64,000 nucleotides of DNA from Mycobacterium sp. URHB0044 (GTDB taxonomy: Bacteria; Actinomycetota; Actinomycetes; Mycobacteriales; Mycobacteriaceae), in contig NZ_JIAW01000004.1 of NCBI RefSeq assembly GCF_000620625.1, positions 219,223 through 283,222 on the forward strand, read 5' to 3'. Position numbers and translations under genes: made by a program. Shown piece after piece: positions 50,815 through 60,039 of this stretch. The notes beneath the pieces were generated by a model, which saw only the letters and a program-made list of their open reading frames with translations, searched no databases and was not told the DNA's origin. Within the stretch, counting starts at the first letter, position 1. Each line of letters opens with the position of its first letter.

Positions 50815-51104
50815 CCGGCCGTCGACTATGCGGTGGTGGCGCGCTCTGCTCGCACTCTTGCGCCCTCCACGCAGAATCAATGCCTCAACGCTGACGACGA
50901 ACCACATCCGAGATCATCGATCGCAGCTGCCGGAACATACGATGAATTTTCTGCCCACCTCACAGCGACTTTCGCACTTAGCTGCACGAAAGTCGCTGAT
51001 AGGTGGGCAATTCCACTATCATCGCGCCCAGTGGCCATTGATGCTCGACGGGACAATGGGGTAGCCGAAGCCGTTGTTGCGATGGCCCGGCCAGGAACCG
51101 ACGC
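50815..51104. other. 290-bp intergenic region with a palindromic element
   Basis: It lies between convergent genes (ligase + and GntR -). Short open frames here have no support. Its only clear structure is the repeat at 50953-51008 and its flank. Confidence 0.65.
50953..51008. repeat. Palindromic element of the AGCGACTT family, copy 3 (best preserved)
   Basis: The left arm begins GCCCACCTCACAGCGACTTT (22 bp, 50953-50974) and pairs with 50987-51008 at 20 of 22 positions around a 12-bp loop. The flank GGGCAATTCCA then CGCCCAG is shared with the copy at 12367-12423. It lies between convergent genes. Confidence 0.75.
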
Positions 51105-51815
51105 TTACGAGCCGGCCGCCTTGGCCGCGGATTCGCCGTCGGCGATGACGCCACGCTCGATCAGGTGGTCGGTGAGCGGCGCGACGCCGATCGTGAAGTG
51201 CTCCGCCATCGCCATCCTGGCGCGGGTTGCGTCCCGGTTCTCGAACGCGGCGATCACCCGGCGATGGTCCTTCATCGACTGGCGCGGCCAGCCGGCAAGG
51301 GTCGGGAACACCGACTCGGGGGCGTACCGCGTGATGCCCGACATGAACTGGGTGAGCTTCGGCGAGTCCGCCGCGACGTTGATGGTGCGGTGGAATTCGT
51401 GGTTGAGCCGCACGGTGCGCTCCAGGTCGTCCTGCTCGTAGGCCCGTTCCAGGTCATCCTGAATCGCGCGTAGGGCGGCCAATTGCTCATCGCTGATGTT
51501 CTCCGCGGCACGCGCTGCGAGCTCACCGCCGATGAAGGCCTGCACGTTGGCGACGTCGGCGATGTCACGCGCGGTGACCGGCAGCACCATGAATCCCCGT
51601 CGCGGCTGCTGCACCAGCAGTCCCTCGGCACGCAGGTTCAGCAGCGCCTCCCGCACCGGCGTGACGCTGATGCCGAGTTCGACCGCCAGCTGATCCAGCC
51701 GCAGATATTCGCCGGCGCCGTACGTGCCGTTGAAGATTCGCCGTCGCACGTAGCGCGCCACGTCGTCGGACAGCTGCGGCCTGGCGACGAAGTCGGGGTC
51801 AGATTCGGTACTCAT
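51105..51815 (-). CDS. GntR-family regulator, FCD type
   Basis: A 236-residue regulator with an N-terminal winged helix (RYVRRRIFNGTYGAGEYL, LAVELGISVTPVREALLNLRAEGLLVQ, then the wing PRRGFMV) and a helical FCD domain (VQAFIGGELAARAAENI to HFTIGVAPL). FCD GntR proteins sense acids or acyl-CoAs. It follows the acyl-CoA dehydrogenase on the same strand with 17 bp overlap, so it is the last gene of the beta-oxidation operon from 54943 and probably regulates it and the divergent dehydrogenase at 55039. GGAGG-like AAGGAGG precedes the ATG. Confidence 0.87.
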   Translation of the reverse strand: MSTESDPDFVARPQLSDDVARYVRRRIFNGTYGAGEYLRLDQLAVELGISVTPVREALLNLRAEGLLVQQPRRGFMVLPVTARDIADVANVQAFIGGELAARAAENISDEQLAALRAIQDDLERAYEQDDLERTVRLNHEFHRTINVAADSPKLTQFMSGITRYAPESVFPTLAGWPRQSMKDHRRVIAAFENRDATRARMAMAEHFTIGVAPLTDHLIERGVIADGESAAKAAGS

Positions 51816-52992
51816 GAAGGAGGCTCTTGCTGATGATCGTCTTCTGAATCTCGCTGGTGCCTTCACCGATGAGCAGGAACGGCGCATCGCGCATGAGCCG
51901 CTCGATCTCGTACTCCTTGGAGTAGCCGTAGCCGCCGTGGATGCGGAAGCTCTGCTGAGTGACTTCCGAACAGAACTCGCTGGCAAGGTATTTCGCCATT
52001 CCGGCCGCGACGTCGTTGCGTTCCCCCGAATCCTTCAGCCGCGCCGCATTGACCATCATCAGGTGAGCGGCTTCGACCTTCGTCGCCATCTCGGCCAGCT
52101 GAAAGGAGATCGCCTGATGATCGGCGATCGGCTTGCCGAACGTGCTGCGCTGCTGGGCGTAGCGGACGGCGAGCTCGAACGCCCTGATGCCGACACCGCA
52201 GGCACGCGCGGCGACGTTGACCCGGCCGACCTCGACACCGTCCATCATCTGGAAGAAGCCCTGCCCCGGCGCGTGGCCGAGGACGTCGTCGTCGCTGCAC
52301 TGGTAGCCGTCGAAGATCAGCTCGGTGGTGTCGATGCCCTTGTAGCCGAGCTTGTCGAGCTTGCCGGGGATGGTCAGGCCGGGTGCCACCTCGCCGAAGC
52401 CGGCGGGCTTCTCGACGAGGAAGGCGGTCAGGTTGCGGTGCGGCTTGTCCGCTCCCTCGTCGGTCTTGATCAGCGCGGCCACCAGGGTGGAACTGCCGCC
52501 GTTGGTCAGCCACATCTTCTGTCCGGTGATGGTGTAGCCGCCGCCGGGATTGCGAACACCCTTGGTGCGAATGGCCGCAACGTCGGAACCCAGCTCGGGC
52601 TCGGACATCGAGAAGGCACCGCGGACCTCGCCGGTCGCCATGCGCGGCAGGAACCGTTGCTTCTGCTCCTCGGTGCCGTGCTGGCGCAGCATGTACGCCA
52701 CGATGAAATGGGTGTTGATGACACCGGACACGCTCATCCAACCGCGGGCCAGCTCCTCCACGCACAACGCGTAGGTGAGCAACGATTCGCCGAGCCCGCC
52801 GTACGCTTCGGGGATCATCAGCCCGAACAGCCCCATCTCGCGCATCTGGTCGACGATGTGCTGCGGGTAGGTGTCGGAGTGCTCCAGCTCCTGGGCGTTG
52901 GGGATGACCTCCTTGTCGACGAATTGCCGTACGGTGGCCACGATTTCGGTCTGGAACTCCGTCAATCCGACGGTCTGTGCGAGGCGTGTCAT
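51799..52992 (-). CDS. Acyl-CoA dehydrogenase
   Basis: A 397-residue homomeric-type acyl-CoA dehydrogenase. LGEGTSEIQ-type end (IGEGTSEIQKTI) carries the catalytic glutamate; FSMSEPELGSDVA and TGQKMWLTNGG are the FAD and substrate blocks, and IHGGYGYSKEYEIERLMRDA is the standard helix. It desaturates an acyl-CoA and passes electrons to an electron-transfer flavoprotein. ATG 52992 overlaps the thiolase stop (ATGA). Confidence 0.9.
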   Translation of the reverse strand: MTRLAQTVGLTEFQTEIVATVRQFVDKEVIPNAQELEHSDTYPQHIVDQMREMGLFGLMIPEAYGGLGESLLTYALCVEELARGWMSVSGVINTHFIVAYMLRQHGTEEQKQRFLPRMATGEVRGAFSMSEPELGSDVAAIRTKGVRNPGGGYTITGQKMWLTNGGSSTLVAALIKTDEGADKPHRNLTAFLVEKPAGFGEVAPGLTIPGKLDKLGYKGIDTTELIFDGYQCSDDDVLGHAPGQGFFQMMDGVEVGRVNVAARACGVGIRAFELAVRYAQQRSTFGKPIADHQAISFQLAEMATKVEAAHLMMVNAARLKDSGERNDVAAGMAKYLASEFCSEVTQQSFRIHGGYGYSKEYEIERLMRDAPFLLIGEGTSEIQKTIISKSLLHEYRI

Positions 52993-54203
52993 GCGCTCAC
53001 CCGTTCGAAGATCGCGGCGAGTCCCTGGCCGCCTCCGATGCACATGGTCTCCAGCCCGTAGCGGGCTCCGCGGCGGTCGAGTTCGCGTGCCAACGTCGCC
53101 AGCATCCGCCCGCCCGTGGCGCCCACGGGATGCCCGAGCGAGATGCCCGAACCGTGCACGTTGGTGCGCTCAGCGTCGGCGTCGGTGAAGCCCCACTCGC
53201 GCATCACGGCCAGGGCCTGCGCGGCGAATGCCTCGTTGAGCTCGATCAGGTCGACGTCGGACATCGTCAAGCCCGCCTTGGCCAACGCCAGCGCGGTCGC
53301 CGGGACGGGGCCGATCCCCATGACGTTCGGCGCCACTCCCGCCACGCCCCAGGACACCAGCCGGACATAGGGTCGCAGGCCCAGTTCGGCCGCCTTCTCC
53401 GGCGTGGTGACGATGCACATCGATGCCGCGTCGTTCTGACCACTGGAGTTGCCTGCGGTGACCGTGGCCTCTGGATCGTCGCGCAGCAGTACGGGTTTGA
53501 GTCGGCTCAACGACTCGACAGAGGTGTCGGCGCGGGGATGTTCATCGGTGTCGACGACCTCTTCGCCCTGACGGGTGGGCACGGTGACCGGGACGATCTC
53601 CTCGGCCAGGATCCCGTTCTTCTGCGCCGCCACCGCGCGCTGATGCGAGGCCACCGCGAGCTCGTCTTGTTCAGCGCGCGGGATGGCGTACTGGCGGCGC
53701 AGATTCTCGGCGGTCTCCAGCATGCCGCCGGGCACCGGGTAGTTGCGCCCGCCCGCAGTGGTGCGGCCGCGAGCCAGGCCGTCGTGCACCGTGATGCCGC
53801 CGCGCGACCCACCCCAGCGCATGTCGGTGGAGTGAAAAGCGACGTTGCTCATGCTCTCCGCGCCGCCGGCGATGACGAGATCGTTTGCGCCGGTGCCCAC
53901 CTGGAGGCAGGCCTGGATCACGGCCTGTAGGCCTGATCCGCATCGACGGTCGAGTTGCATGCCGGGAACGGTCACGGGCAGGCCGGCATCCAGCGCCACC
54001 ACCCGCCCGATCGCGGGCGCCTCACTCGACGGGTAGCAGTGGCCAAGGATGACGTCACCGACCTCGTCGGGTGCCACGCGCGTGCGCTCGAGCAGACCCC
54101 TCAGCGCCGCGACGCCCAGATCAACTGCCGTCAGGGACTTGAACATTCCGCCGTACCGGCCGATGGGCGTACGAACGGGTTCGCAGATCACGGCTTCGCG
54201 CAT
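52989..54203 (-). CDS. Acetyl-CoA acyltransferase (thiolase)
   Basis: A 404-residue thiolase with intact motifs: C88 in DRRCGSGLQAV, NEAFAAQ, GHPVGATGGRM and the second cysteine in MCIGGGQG. It performs thiolytic cleavage of 3-ketoacyl-CoA. ATG 54203 shares one base with the stop of the SDR gene (TGATG), so the two are coupled. The long open frame upstream of this start is a shadow of the SDR. Confidence 0.9.
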   Translation of the reverse strand: MREAVICEPVRTPIGRYGGMFKSLTAVDLGVAALRGLLERTRVAPDEVGDVILGHCYPSSEAPAIGRVVALDAGLPVTVPGMQLDRRCGSGLQAVIQACLQVGTGANDLVIAGGAESMSNVAFHSTDMRWGGSRGGITVHDGLARGRTTAGGRNYPVPGGMLETAENLRRQYAIPRAEQDELAVASHQRAVAAQKNGILAEEIVPVTVPTRQGEEVVDTDEHPRADTSVESLSRLKPVLLRDDPEATVTAGNSSGQNDAASMCIVTTPEKAAELGLRPYVRLVSWGVAGVAPNVMGIGPVPATALALAKAGLTMSDVDLIELNEAFAAQALAVMREWGFTDADAERTNVHGSGISLGHPVGATGGRMLATLARELDRRGARYGLETMCIGGGQGLAAIFERVSA

Positions 54204-54943
54204 CAGATATGCCTTCCCCCAGTCACTTCCAGCACGGTCCCGGTCATGTACGACGACAGGTCCGAGGCGAGGAACAGCGCGACGTTGGCGACCTCGTCGG
54301 GCTCGCCCGCGCGCGCCATCGGGATCTCGGCCAGCTTGGCATCCCAGATCCGTTGCGGCATGGCCTCGGTCATCGCCGACCGGATGAGGCCAGGTTGGAT
54401 GGCGTTGATCCGAACACCTAGATGGGCAACCTCCTTGGCCGCGGCCTTGGTTAGCCCGACGATGCCGGCCTTCGCCGCCGAGTAGTTGGTCTGGCCGACG
54501 AGGCCCACCTTGCCCGAGATCGACGAGATGTTGACGATCGCGCCACGCTTGTTCTCCCGCATGACGTCGGCCGCCTTGCGCGTGCCGTTCCAGGTGCCCT
54601 TCAGGTGCACCGAGATGACCTGATCGAACTGCTCCTCGGTCATCTTCCGCATCGTGGCGTCCCGCGTGATGCCCGCGTTGTTCACCATCACGTCCAGTCC
54701 GCCGAACGTATCGACCGCCGCGACCACCAAGGCTTCGACGTCGGCAGCGTTCGTCACGTCGCAGCGCACCCCTATCGCGACGCCGCTGCCGCCCAACTTC
54801 TCCACCGCCGCCGCGGTGGCATCGGGATCGAGATCGCCGAGCACCACCCGGGCCCCCTCGGTGACATAGCGTGCGGCGATCGCGAAGCCGATCCCCTGCG
54901 CTCCCCCCGTGACCACCGCGGTCCGTCCGTCGAGCAATGACAT
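54203..54943 (-). CDS. 3-oxoacyl reductase-like SDR (FabG type)
   Basis: A 246-residue SDR very like Fab[24 protein letters not shown], catalytic serine in NISSISG, and [16 protein letters not shown] ends the protein. In this operon it more likely acts as a 3-hydroxyacyl-CoA dehydrogenase feeding the thiolase than in fatty-acid synthesis. ATG 54943 gives the usual N-terminus; the longer frame from 54985 runs into the promoter. It heads the operon SDR, thiolase, acyl-CoA dehydrogenase, GntR. Confidence 0.87.
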   Translation of the reverse strand: MSLLDGRTAVVTGGAQGIGFAIAARYVTEGARVVLGDLDPDATAAAVEKLGGSGVAIGVRCDVTNAADVEALVVAAVDTFGGLDVMVNNAGITRDATMRKMTEEQFDQVISVHLKGTWNGTRKAADVMRENKRGAIVNISSISGKVGLVGQTNYSAAKAGIVGLTKAAAKEVAHLGVRINAIQPGLIRSAMTEAMPQRIWDAKLAEIPMARAGEPDEVANVALFLASDLSSYMTGTVLEVTGGRHI

Positions 54944-54986
54944 GTGGCGCCCCGTCCAATCTGAGAGGTTTACGGAATCCAACATA

Positions 54987-54999
54987 AAATATGATATTT
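54987..54999. promoter_or_regulatory. AT-rich palindrome in a divergent promoter
   Basis: AAATATGATATTT, a perfect 6-1-6 inverted repeat in an otherwise GC-rich region, between the divergent FabG-like (start 54943) and acyl-CoA dehydrogenase (start 55039) genes. It may be a promoter element or the site of the GntR protein of this operon. Confidence 0.35.
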
Positions 55000-55038
55000 G
55001 TAGCCAGCAAGTCCAACCAGCCTCAGGAGAGCGCCCCC

Positions 55039-56220
55039 ATGGCAGACCCTGCTGTCTCAGAAGCCGACTTCCGGGACATCCTCGACGCGACGCGGCACTT
55101 CATCCGGTCGGTGGTGATGCCTCGTGAGCTGGAGATCATGACCGGCAACCGGGTGCCCGACGACCTCCGCGACCAGGCCAAGCAGATGGGCCTGTTCGGC
55201 TACGCGATACCGCAGGAGTGGGGCGGGCTCGGCCTGAACATCGCCCAGGACGTCGAATTGGCAATGGAGTTCGGCTACACCACGTTCGCCCTGCGGTCGA
55301 TGTTCGGCACCAACAACGGCATCGCCGGCCAGGTACTCGTCGGATTCGGCACGGACGAACAAAAGACGCGCTGGCTTGACGGCATCGCCTCCGGCGAGGT
55401 CGTGGCGTCGTTTGCGCTGACCGAGCCGGGCGCAGGTTCGAATCCGGCCGGCCTGCGGACCAAGGCCGTTCGCGATGGCTCCGGGGACGACGCAGGCTGG
55501 GTGATCACCGGCCAGAAGCGGTTCATCACCAACGCGCCGAACGCGGACCTGTTCGTGGTCTTCGCGCGCAGCAGGCCCGCAGACGCCGACGGCCCTGGCA
55601 TCGCGGTGTTCCTGGTGCCCGCCGACAGCGCCGGCGTGGTGATCGGCGCGAAGGACGCGAAGATGGGCCAGGAGGGCGCCTGGACCGCCGACGTCAGCTT
55701 CGACGACGTCCGAGTGGGTGCCGAGGCGCTCGTCGGCGGCGCCGAGGACATCGGCTACCGGGCGGCCATGACGTCACTGGCCCGCGGTCGCATCCACATC
55801 GCCGGGCTCGCCGTTGGCGCCGCGCAGCGCGCACTCGACGAGTCGGTGAGCTACGCCGCCACCGCCACCCAGGGAGGCACGCCGATCGGCGACTTCCAGC
55901 TGGTGCAGGCGATGATCGCCGATCAGCAGACCGGGGTGATGGCCGGGCGCGCGCTGGTGCGCGACGCCGCACGCCTCTGGCTCTCGGGCGAAGATCGTCG
56001 CATCGCCCCGTCCGCCGCGAAGCTGTTCTGCACCGAAATGGTCGGCAAGGTCGCCGATCTCGCCGTTCAGGTGCACGGCGGCAGTGGATACATGCGGGAG
56101 GTGCCCGTCGAACGCATCTACCGCGACGTCCGACTGCTCCGCCTGTACGAGGGCACCAGTGAGATCCAGCGGCTCATCATCGGTGGCGGGTTGGTCAGGG
56201 CCGCGCAGCGGTCGTCCTGA
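55039..56220 (+). CDS. Acyl-CoA dehydrogenase
   Basis: A 393-residue acyl-CoA dehydrogenase: [45 protein letters not shown] and the catalytic glutamate in [14 protein letters not shown] 55039 was chosen because AGGAGA lies 8 bp upstream; ATG 54991 is inside the AT-rich palindrome. It is divergent from the FabG-thiolase-dehydrogenase operon and convergent with the MaoC gene 15 bp after its stop. Together these genes give a full beta-oxidation round. Confidence 0.9.
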   Translation: MADPAVSEADFRDILDATRHFIRSVVMPRELEIMTGNRVPDDLRDQAKQMGLFGYAIPQEWGGLGLNIAQDVELAMEFGYTTFALRSMFGTNNGIAGQVLVGFGTDEQKTRWLDGIASGEVVASFALTEPGAGSNPAGLRTKAVRDGSGDDAGWVITGQKRFITNAPNADLFVVFARSRPADADGPGIAVFLVPADSAGVVIGAKDAKMGQEGAWTADVSFDDVRVGAEALVGGAEDIGYRAAMTSLARGRIHIAGLAVGAAQRALDESVSYAATATQGGTPIGDFQLVQAMIADQQTGVMAGRALVRDAARLWLSGEDRRIAPSAAKLFCTEMVGKVADLAVQVHGGSGYMREVPVERIYRDVRLLRLYEGTSEIQRLIIGGGLVRAAQRSS

Positions 56221-56235
56221 CCCCTGCAGAGCCGC

Positions 56236-56688
56236 TCAGCCGATGTAGCGGACGATCGACTCCGCCACCGCAGCGGGCTTCTCGGATCCCTCGATCTCCA
56301 CGGTGATCGTCGTGGTCGCCTGGACGGAACCGTTCAGCTGATTGACGGCCGTGAGCTCACCGCGCGCCCGCACCTTCGCGCCAACCTTGACTGGCGTAAT
56401 GAAGCGCACCTTGTTGTAGCCGTAGTTGATGGCCATGGCGATGTTGTCCACCCGGTACAACTGGTGCGAGAAGTGCGGCAGCAGCGACAAGGTCAGCAGG
56501 CCGTGGGCGATGGTGCCACCGAACGGGCCGTTGGCCGCCTTCTCGGGGTCGACGTGGATCCACTGATGGTCGTCGGTGGCGTCGGCAAACAGGTTGACGC
56601 GGTCTTGAGTGATCTCCAGCCATTCGGTGGGACCGAATTGACTGCCTCTTGCCGCCGCGAACTCAACCAGACCCTCGAAGACCTTCAC
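56236..56688 (-). CDS. MaoC-family (R)-specific enoyl-CoA hydratase
   Basis: A 150-residue single hotdog domain. The hydratase-2 catalytic pair is D40 and H45 in FADATDDHQWIH, and PFGGTIAHGLLTLSLLP is the following helix. It closely resembles, from memory, M. tuberculosis Rv0130 (HtdZ), which also has D40 and H45. It should hydrate trans-2-enoyl-CoA to (R)-3-hydroxyacyl-CoA. GTG 56688 follows AAGGAG; upstream frames have no ribosome-binding site. Confidence 0.9.
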   Translation of the reverse strand: MKVFEGLVEFAAARGSQFGPTEWLEITQDRVNLFADATDDHQWIHVDPEKAANGPFGGTIAHGLLTLSLLPHFSHQLYRVDNIAMAINYGYNKVRFITPVKVGAKVRARGELTAVNQLNGSVQATTTITVEIEGSEKPAAVAESIVRYIG

Positions 56689-57126
56689 CGCACTCCTTAG
56701 AAATGATGCCGTTTCACTATGTGTAGCGCGTGGGGTATCCGGGACACCAGGGGGTACCCCGCTCCGGCATCCGTAGGCAGCGAAACGTGGGCGGAATCGA
56801 GCTTCCGACGCGGTCTGCAGGCCCACTTGCAGAAGCGCGTGGGAAACTCATTGCCTCGATTCCCGCCACCCACCAACCCCTGCGCGACGTTTGCCATCAT
56901 CTCGCGATGACTACCGGACTGCAGGCATACCGGAAACTGTGGTAAGAAACTAATTCGCTAGGCTCAAGTTCCGATGCTTTAACGAGCAAACAACGGTCAA
57001 TACTAGATCAACGCAATGGCTCGAAACGGCCACGAACAAGCGATACTTAGCGGGTATTTGCTACCCGTTGGATGCGCATATGCAGCGGCGCGTACGACAG
57101 CTGGGCCGCAGGGAGAACGGACACGT
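56689..57126. other. 438-bp region upstream of the signalling block
   Basis: It separates the MaoC gene from the gene at 57127 and contains no supported gene. The part 56930-57060 is locally AT-rich and is probably the promoter region. A small hairpin CGGGTA-TTTGC-TACCCG lies at 57051-57067, about 60 bp before the next start, in the likely leader. I looked for a cyclic-di-GMP riboswitch and saw no recognisable one. Confidence 0.5.
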
Positions 57127-57879
57127 ATGAGTGTTTCCACGCTGGATGCCAGCGATGCCGCTCCCCTTTGCCTAGACGGCAGCATCGAGTGGTCCGACCC
57201 GGACACGGAGTGCACGCTCGTGGTGTCCGAGCCGAAGTCCGAGCCGACACTGTGGGCCGAATACGTACGCGGAGCGCAGGACAGCTACCGCAAGCACGGC
57301 GTGGAACGCGCACTTGACCAGGCGTCATTGCGCCATCCCAGCGAAACTTCGCTGTTCCTCGGCGCCGTCGACCAGTCCGGCCGAATGGTCGCAGGCGTCC
57401 GCGCGAAGGGTCCCTACCTGGATGCCGACGAATCACACGCCACCATCGAGTGGGCCGGACAACCCGGTTTGCCCACGGTGAGAAAGTTGATCGCCGATCG
57501 AATACCGTTCGGCGTCGTGGAAATTAAAACGGCGTGGGTTGGCGATGATCCGGATCGAAATCGTTCGCTCACCAACGCCCTCGCCCGCTTTCCTTTGCAT
57601 TCGACGATGTTGCTCGATGCGAAATTCGCCTTGGCCACTAGTGGGGACCACGTACTGGCTCGATGGCGCTCCTCGGGCGGGGTGGTGGCGTCGCAGGTTC
57701 CAGCCACGCCGTATCCGGACGAGCGATACCAGACCAAGATGATGTGGTGGGATCGGAGCACGTTCTCCCAGCATGCGGTGCCTCGGCAGATCTCGCGGAT
57801 CGCAGCGGAGTTCCGGCTCCTGGCACGGCACCTGGACCGATCCGGGGAGTCCGTGCCGGTGGCCGGAGGGCAGCAATGA
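57127..57879 (+). CDS. Conserved mycobacterial protein of unknown function
   Basis: A 250-residue soluble protein with no signal peptide or membrane segment. I do not recognise a motif with certainty; the alternation around FLGAVDQSGRMVAGVRAKGP and ALARFPLHSTMLLDAKFALAT recalls the GNAT/N-acyl-amino-acid-synthase fold, but this is a guess. Its size and place just before the E1-like/nitroreductase fusion match, from memory, Rv1356c beside Rv1355c. ATG 57127 has GGGAGA 10 bp upstream and was preferred to the frame start at 57016. Its stop overlaps the next ATG (ATGA), so the two proteins are made together. Confidence 0.7.
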   Translation: MSVSTLDASDAAPLCLDGSIEWSDPDTECTLVVSEPKSEPTLWAEYVRGAQDSYRKHGVERALDQASLRHPSETSLFLGAVDQSGRMVAGVRAKGPYLDADESHATIEWAGQPGLPTVRKLIADRIPFGVVEIKTAWVGDDPDRNRSLTNALARFPLHSTMLLDAKFALATSGDHVLARWRSSGGVVASQVPATPYPDERYQTKMMWWDRSTFSQHAVPRQISRIAAEFRLLARHLDRSGESVPVAGGQQ

Positions 57880-60020
57880 CGGTCCATGCGGACCGGGATC
57901 AGGATCAACACCGAGCAATCATTCTCGACCCCCTCGATGCCGCTCAGAACACGTTGCTGGCCGAGCTGCGAGGCGATGCAGGCGTCGTCTTCACCGAGCA
58001 CCTGGACCAACAGCGTGCCGCCCTGCGGGGGTTGATCCCGCCTCCCGGCCAGGAGCTGATCGACGAACCGACTCGCTGGGCCTACTACCCGTGGCGCCGG
58101 GCGGTCGTCGGCATCCTCGGTTCTGCTGCCTACCGACGGCTGCGACTGGACCGGAATCGTCACCTCATCACCGCGGAGGAACAGGAGCGGCTCGGCACGC
58201 TGAGAGTCGGCGTCATCGGACTGAGCGTCGGGCACGCCGTCGCACATACCCTCGCGGCGCAAGGCCTGTGCGGCGAACTGCGGCTTGCCGACTTCGACGA
58301 GATCGAGTTGACGAATCTCAACCGGGTCCCGGCTTCGGTGTTCGACCAGGGCCTCAACAAGGCAATCGTCGCGGCCAGGCGCATCGCCGAGCTGGATCCC
58401 TACCTTTCGGTGACGGTAGACACGACCGGCGTCACGCCGGAGTCCGTCGACGAATTCCTGGACGGTTTGGACGTCGTCGTCGAGGAGTGCGATTCCCTAG
58501 ACGCCAAGGTTCTGGTGCGCGAAAGGGCCCGGGCCAAGCGCATTCCCGTGTTGATGGCCACCAGCGACAGGGGGCTGATGGACGTGGAGCGCTTCGACCT
58601 CGACCCGACGCGTCCGGTCCTGCACGGCCTGCTCGGCGGTCTCGCCGCCGCCGACCTCGCGAACCTGTCCGCCGAGGACAAGGTCCCGCACGTGCTGCGG
58701 CTCCTCGACGCGGATGGACTTTCGCCGCGCATGGCGGCGTCGCTGTTCGAGGTGGGCAAGACGCTGTCCACCTGGCCACAGCTGTCGGGCGAAGTGTCGC
58801 TCGGGGCTGCCGTGGTTGCCGAGGCCGTGCGGCGGATCGGACTGCGCGAACACCTGCCCTCCGGCCGGGTACGGATCGACGCGGGTGCCGTGCTCGATCG
58901 AATCGACGACCCGCTCACCCATCCCGATCCCCCATCGGCCACCCCGGTCGACGACGATCCGGAGCCGCCCGCTGAGTTGTCCGGCGCCGTTGCCGCCGCA
59001 GCCCTGCGCGCCCCCTCCGGTGGAAACGCTCAGCCGTGGCACGTCGAGGTGGCCGACAGCTCCGTGACGCTTCGCCTCGCCACCGAGTACACGTCGACCA
59101 TGGACGTGGGGTTCCGCGCCAGCGCCGTCGCGATGGGCGCGGCAACCTTCAACGCCCGCGTCGCCGTCGCGGCTCGTGGACACCGCGGCGAAGTCACCCT
59201 CGCACCGGGCGGCGAGCACACACCGCTGATCGCCACCGTGCGGTGGGCAAGCGGCGAGGAACCCGAACTGGCCGACCTCCACGAACCCATGCTGGCGCGG
59301 GAGACCAACCGCCACCACGGGACATCCGTTCCAATCGGCGACGACCTCGCGACCGCGCTGAGGACGGCCGCCGAACGAGAAGGGGCCAGCCTGCGACTCC
59401 TGACGTCGCGCAACGAAATCCAGTCCAGCGCCGCGCTTCTTGCCGCAGCCGACCGGATTCGGTATCTCACACCGCACCTGCACGCCGAGATGTTCGCCGA
59501 GATTCGCTGGCCACTCGACCCAGCACCCGAGTCCGGCATCGACGTACGCAGCCTGGAGCTGTCCCCTGCGGACTTCGCCGTGCTGAACGTGCTCCGGCGC
59601 CCCGAGGTGGTGGCCCAGCTCGCCGAGTGGGACGCCGGCGAGGTGCTCGGCGAAGACACCCGCGACAGGGTGAATGCCGGTGCCGCAGTCGGCGTCGTCT
59701 CGATGCGCGGCGACACACTGGCCGACTATGCGCGGGCCGGATCGGCAGTGGAGGCCGTCTGGATCACCGCGGGGCGGTACGGCTTGGCCGTACAACCGGT
59801 TTCACCGGTCTTCCTCTACGCCCATGGCCGCCGCGACATGGCGGAGTTGTCGCCGGCCTTCCAGCACGAGCTCGAGCGACTGCAATACAATTTCCGAGAA
59901 TTGGCGAGCACACCACCGGACGAGTCGCAGGCACTGGTGCTCAGGTTTACCAGGGCCCCGCGACCGTCGGTACGCAGCCGCCGCCGCGCGAATCGCCAGT
60001 GCCTTCCTCCGCAAGGCTGA
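57876..60020 (+). CDS. moeY: E1-like (ThiF/MoeB) adenylation domain fused to nitroreductase domain
   Basis: A 714-residue fusion. Residues about 95-330 form a ThiF/MoeB/E1-like Rossmann domain (GVIGLSVGHAVAHTLAAQG, LADFDEIELTNLNR). Residues about 370-680 form an FMN nitroreductase-like domain (ALRAPSGGNAQPWHVEV). E1-like domains adenylate a C-terminal carboxylate; nitroreductase folds bind FMN. A CxxC zinc pair is not visible. It corresponds to the Rv1355c family, named moeY, although a role in molybdopterin synthesis is not shown by the sequence. It is coupled to the unknown gene before it and is followed after 19 bp by the GGDEF-EAL gene. Confidence 0.82.
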   Translation: MTVHADRDQDQHRAIILDPLDAAQNTLLAELRGDAGVVFTEHLDQQRAALRGLIPPPGQELIDEPTRWAYYPWRRAVVGILGSAAYRRLRLDRNRHLITAEEQERLGTLRVGVIGLSVGHAVAHTLAAQGLCGELRLADFDEIELTNLNRVPASVFDQGLNKAIVAARRIAELDPYLSVTVDTTGVTPESVDEFLDGLDVVVEECDSLDAKVLVRERARAKRIPVLMATSDRGLMDVERFDLDPTRPVLHGLLGGLAAADLANLSAEDKVPHVLRLLDADGLSPRMAASLFEVGKTLSTWPQLSGEVSLGAAVVAEAVRRIGLREHLPSGRVRIDAGAVLDRIDDPLTHPDPPSATPVDDDPEPPAELSGAVAAAALRAPSGGNAQPWHVEVADSSVTLRLATEYTSTMDVGFRASAVAMGAATFNARVAVAARGHRGEVTLAPGGEHTPLIATVRWASGEEPELADLHEPMLARETNRHHGTSVPIGDDLATALRTAAEREGASLRLLTSRNEIQSSAALLAAADRIRYLTPHLHAEMFAEIRWPLDPAPESGIDVRSLELSPADFAVLNVLRRPEVVAQLAEWDAGEVLGEDTRDRVNAGAAVGVVSMRGDTLADYARAGSAVEAVWITAGRYGLAVQPVSPVFLYAHGRRDMAELSPAFQHELERLQYNFRELASTPPDESQALVLRFTRAPRPSVRSRRRANRQCLPPQG

Positions 60021-60039
60021 CGAGATACCGGAGGAACGG

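Noticed and set aside
56930..57126. Cyclic-di-GMP riboswitch upstream of the signalling genes
   Set aside because: The leader has only a 6-bp hairpin and no arrangement I could match to the known c-di-GMP-I or -II folds.
57016..57126. Extended start of the unknown gene at 57016
   Set aside because: The extra 37 residues have no ribosome-binding site and include the hairpin region; ATG 57127 has GGGAGA upstream and a plausible N-terminus.
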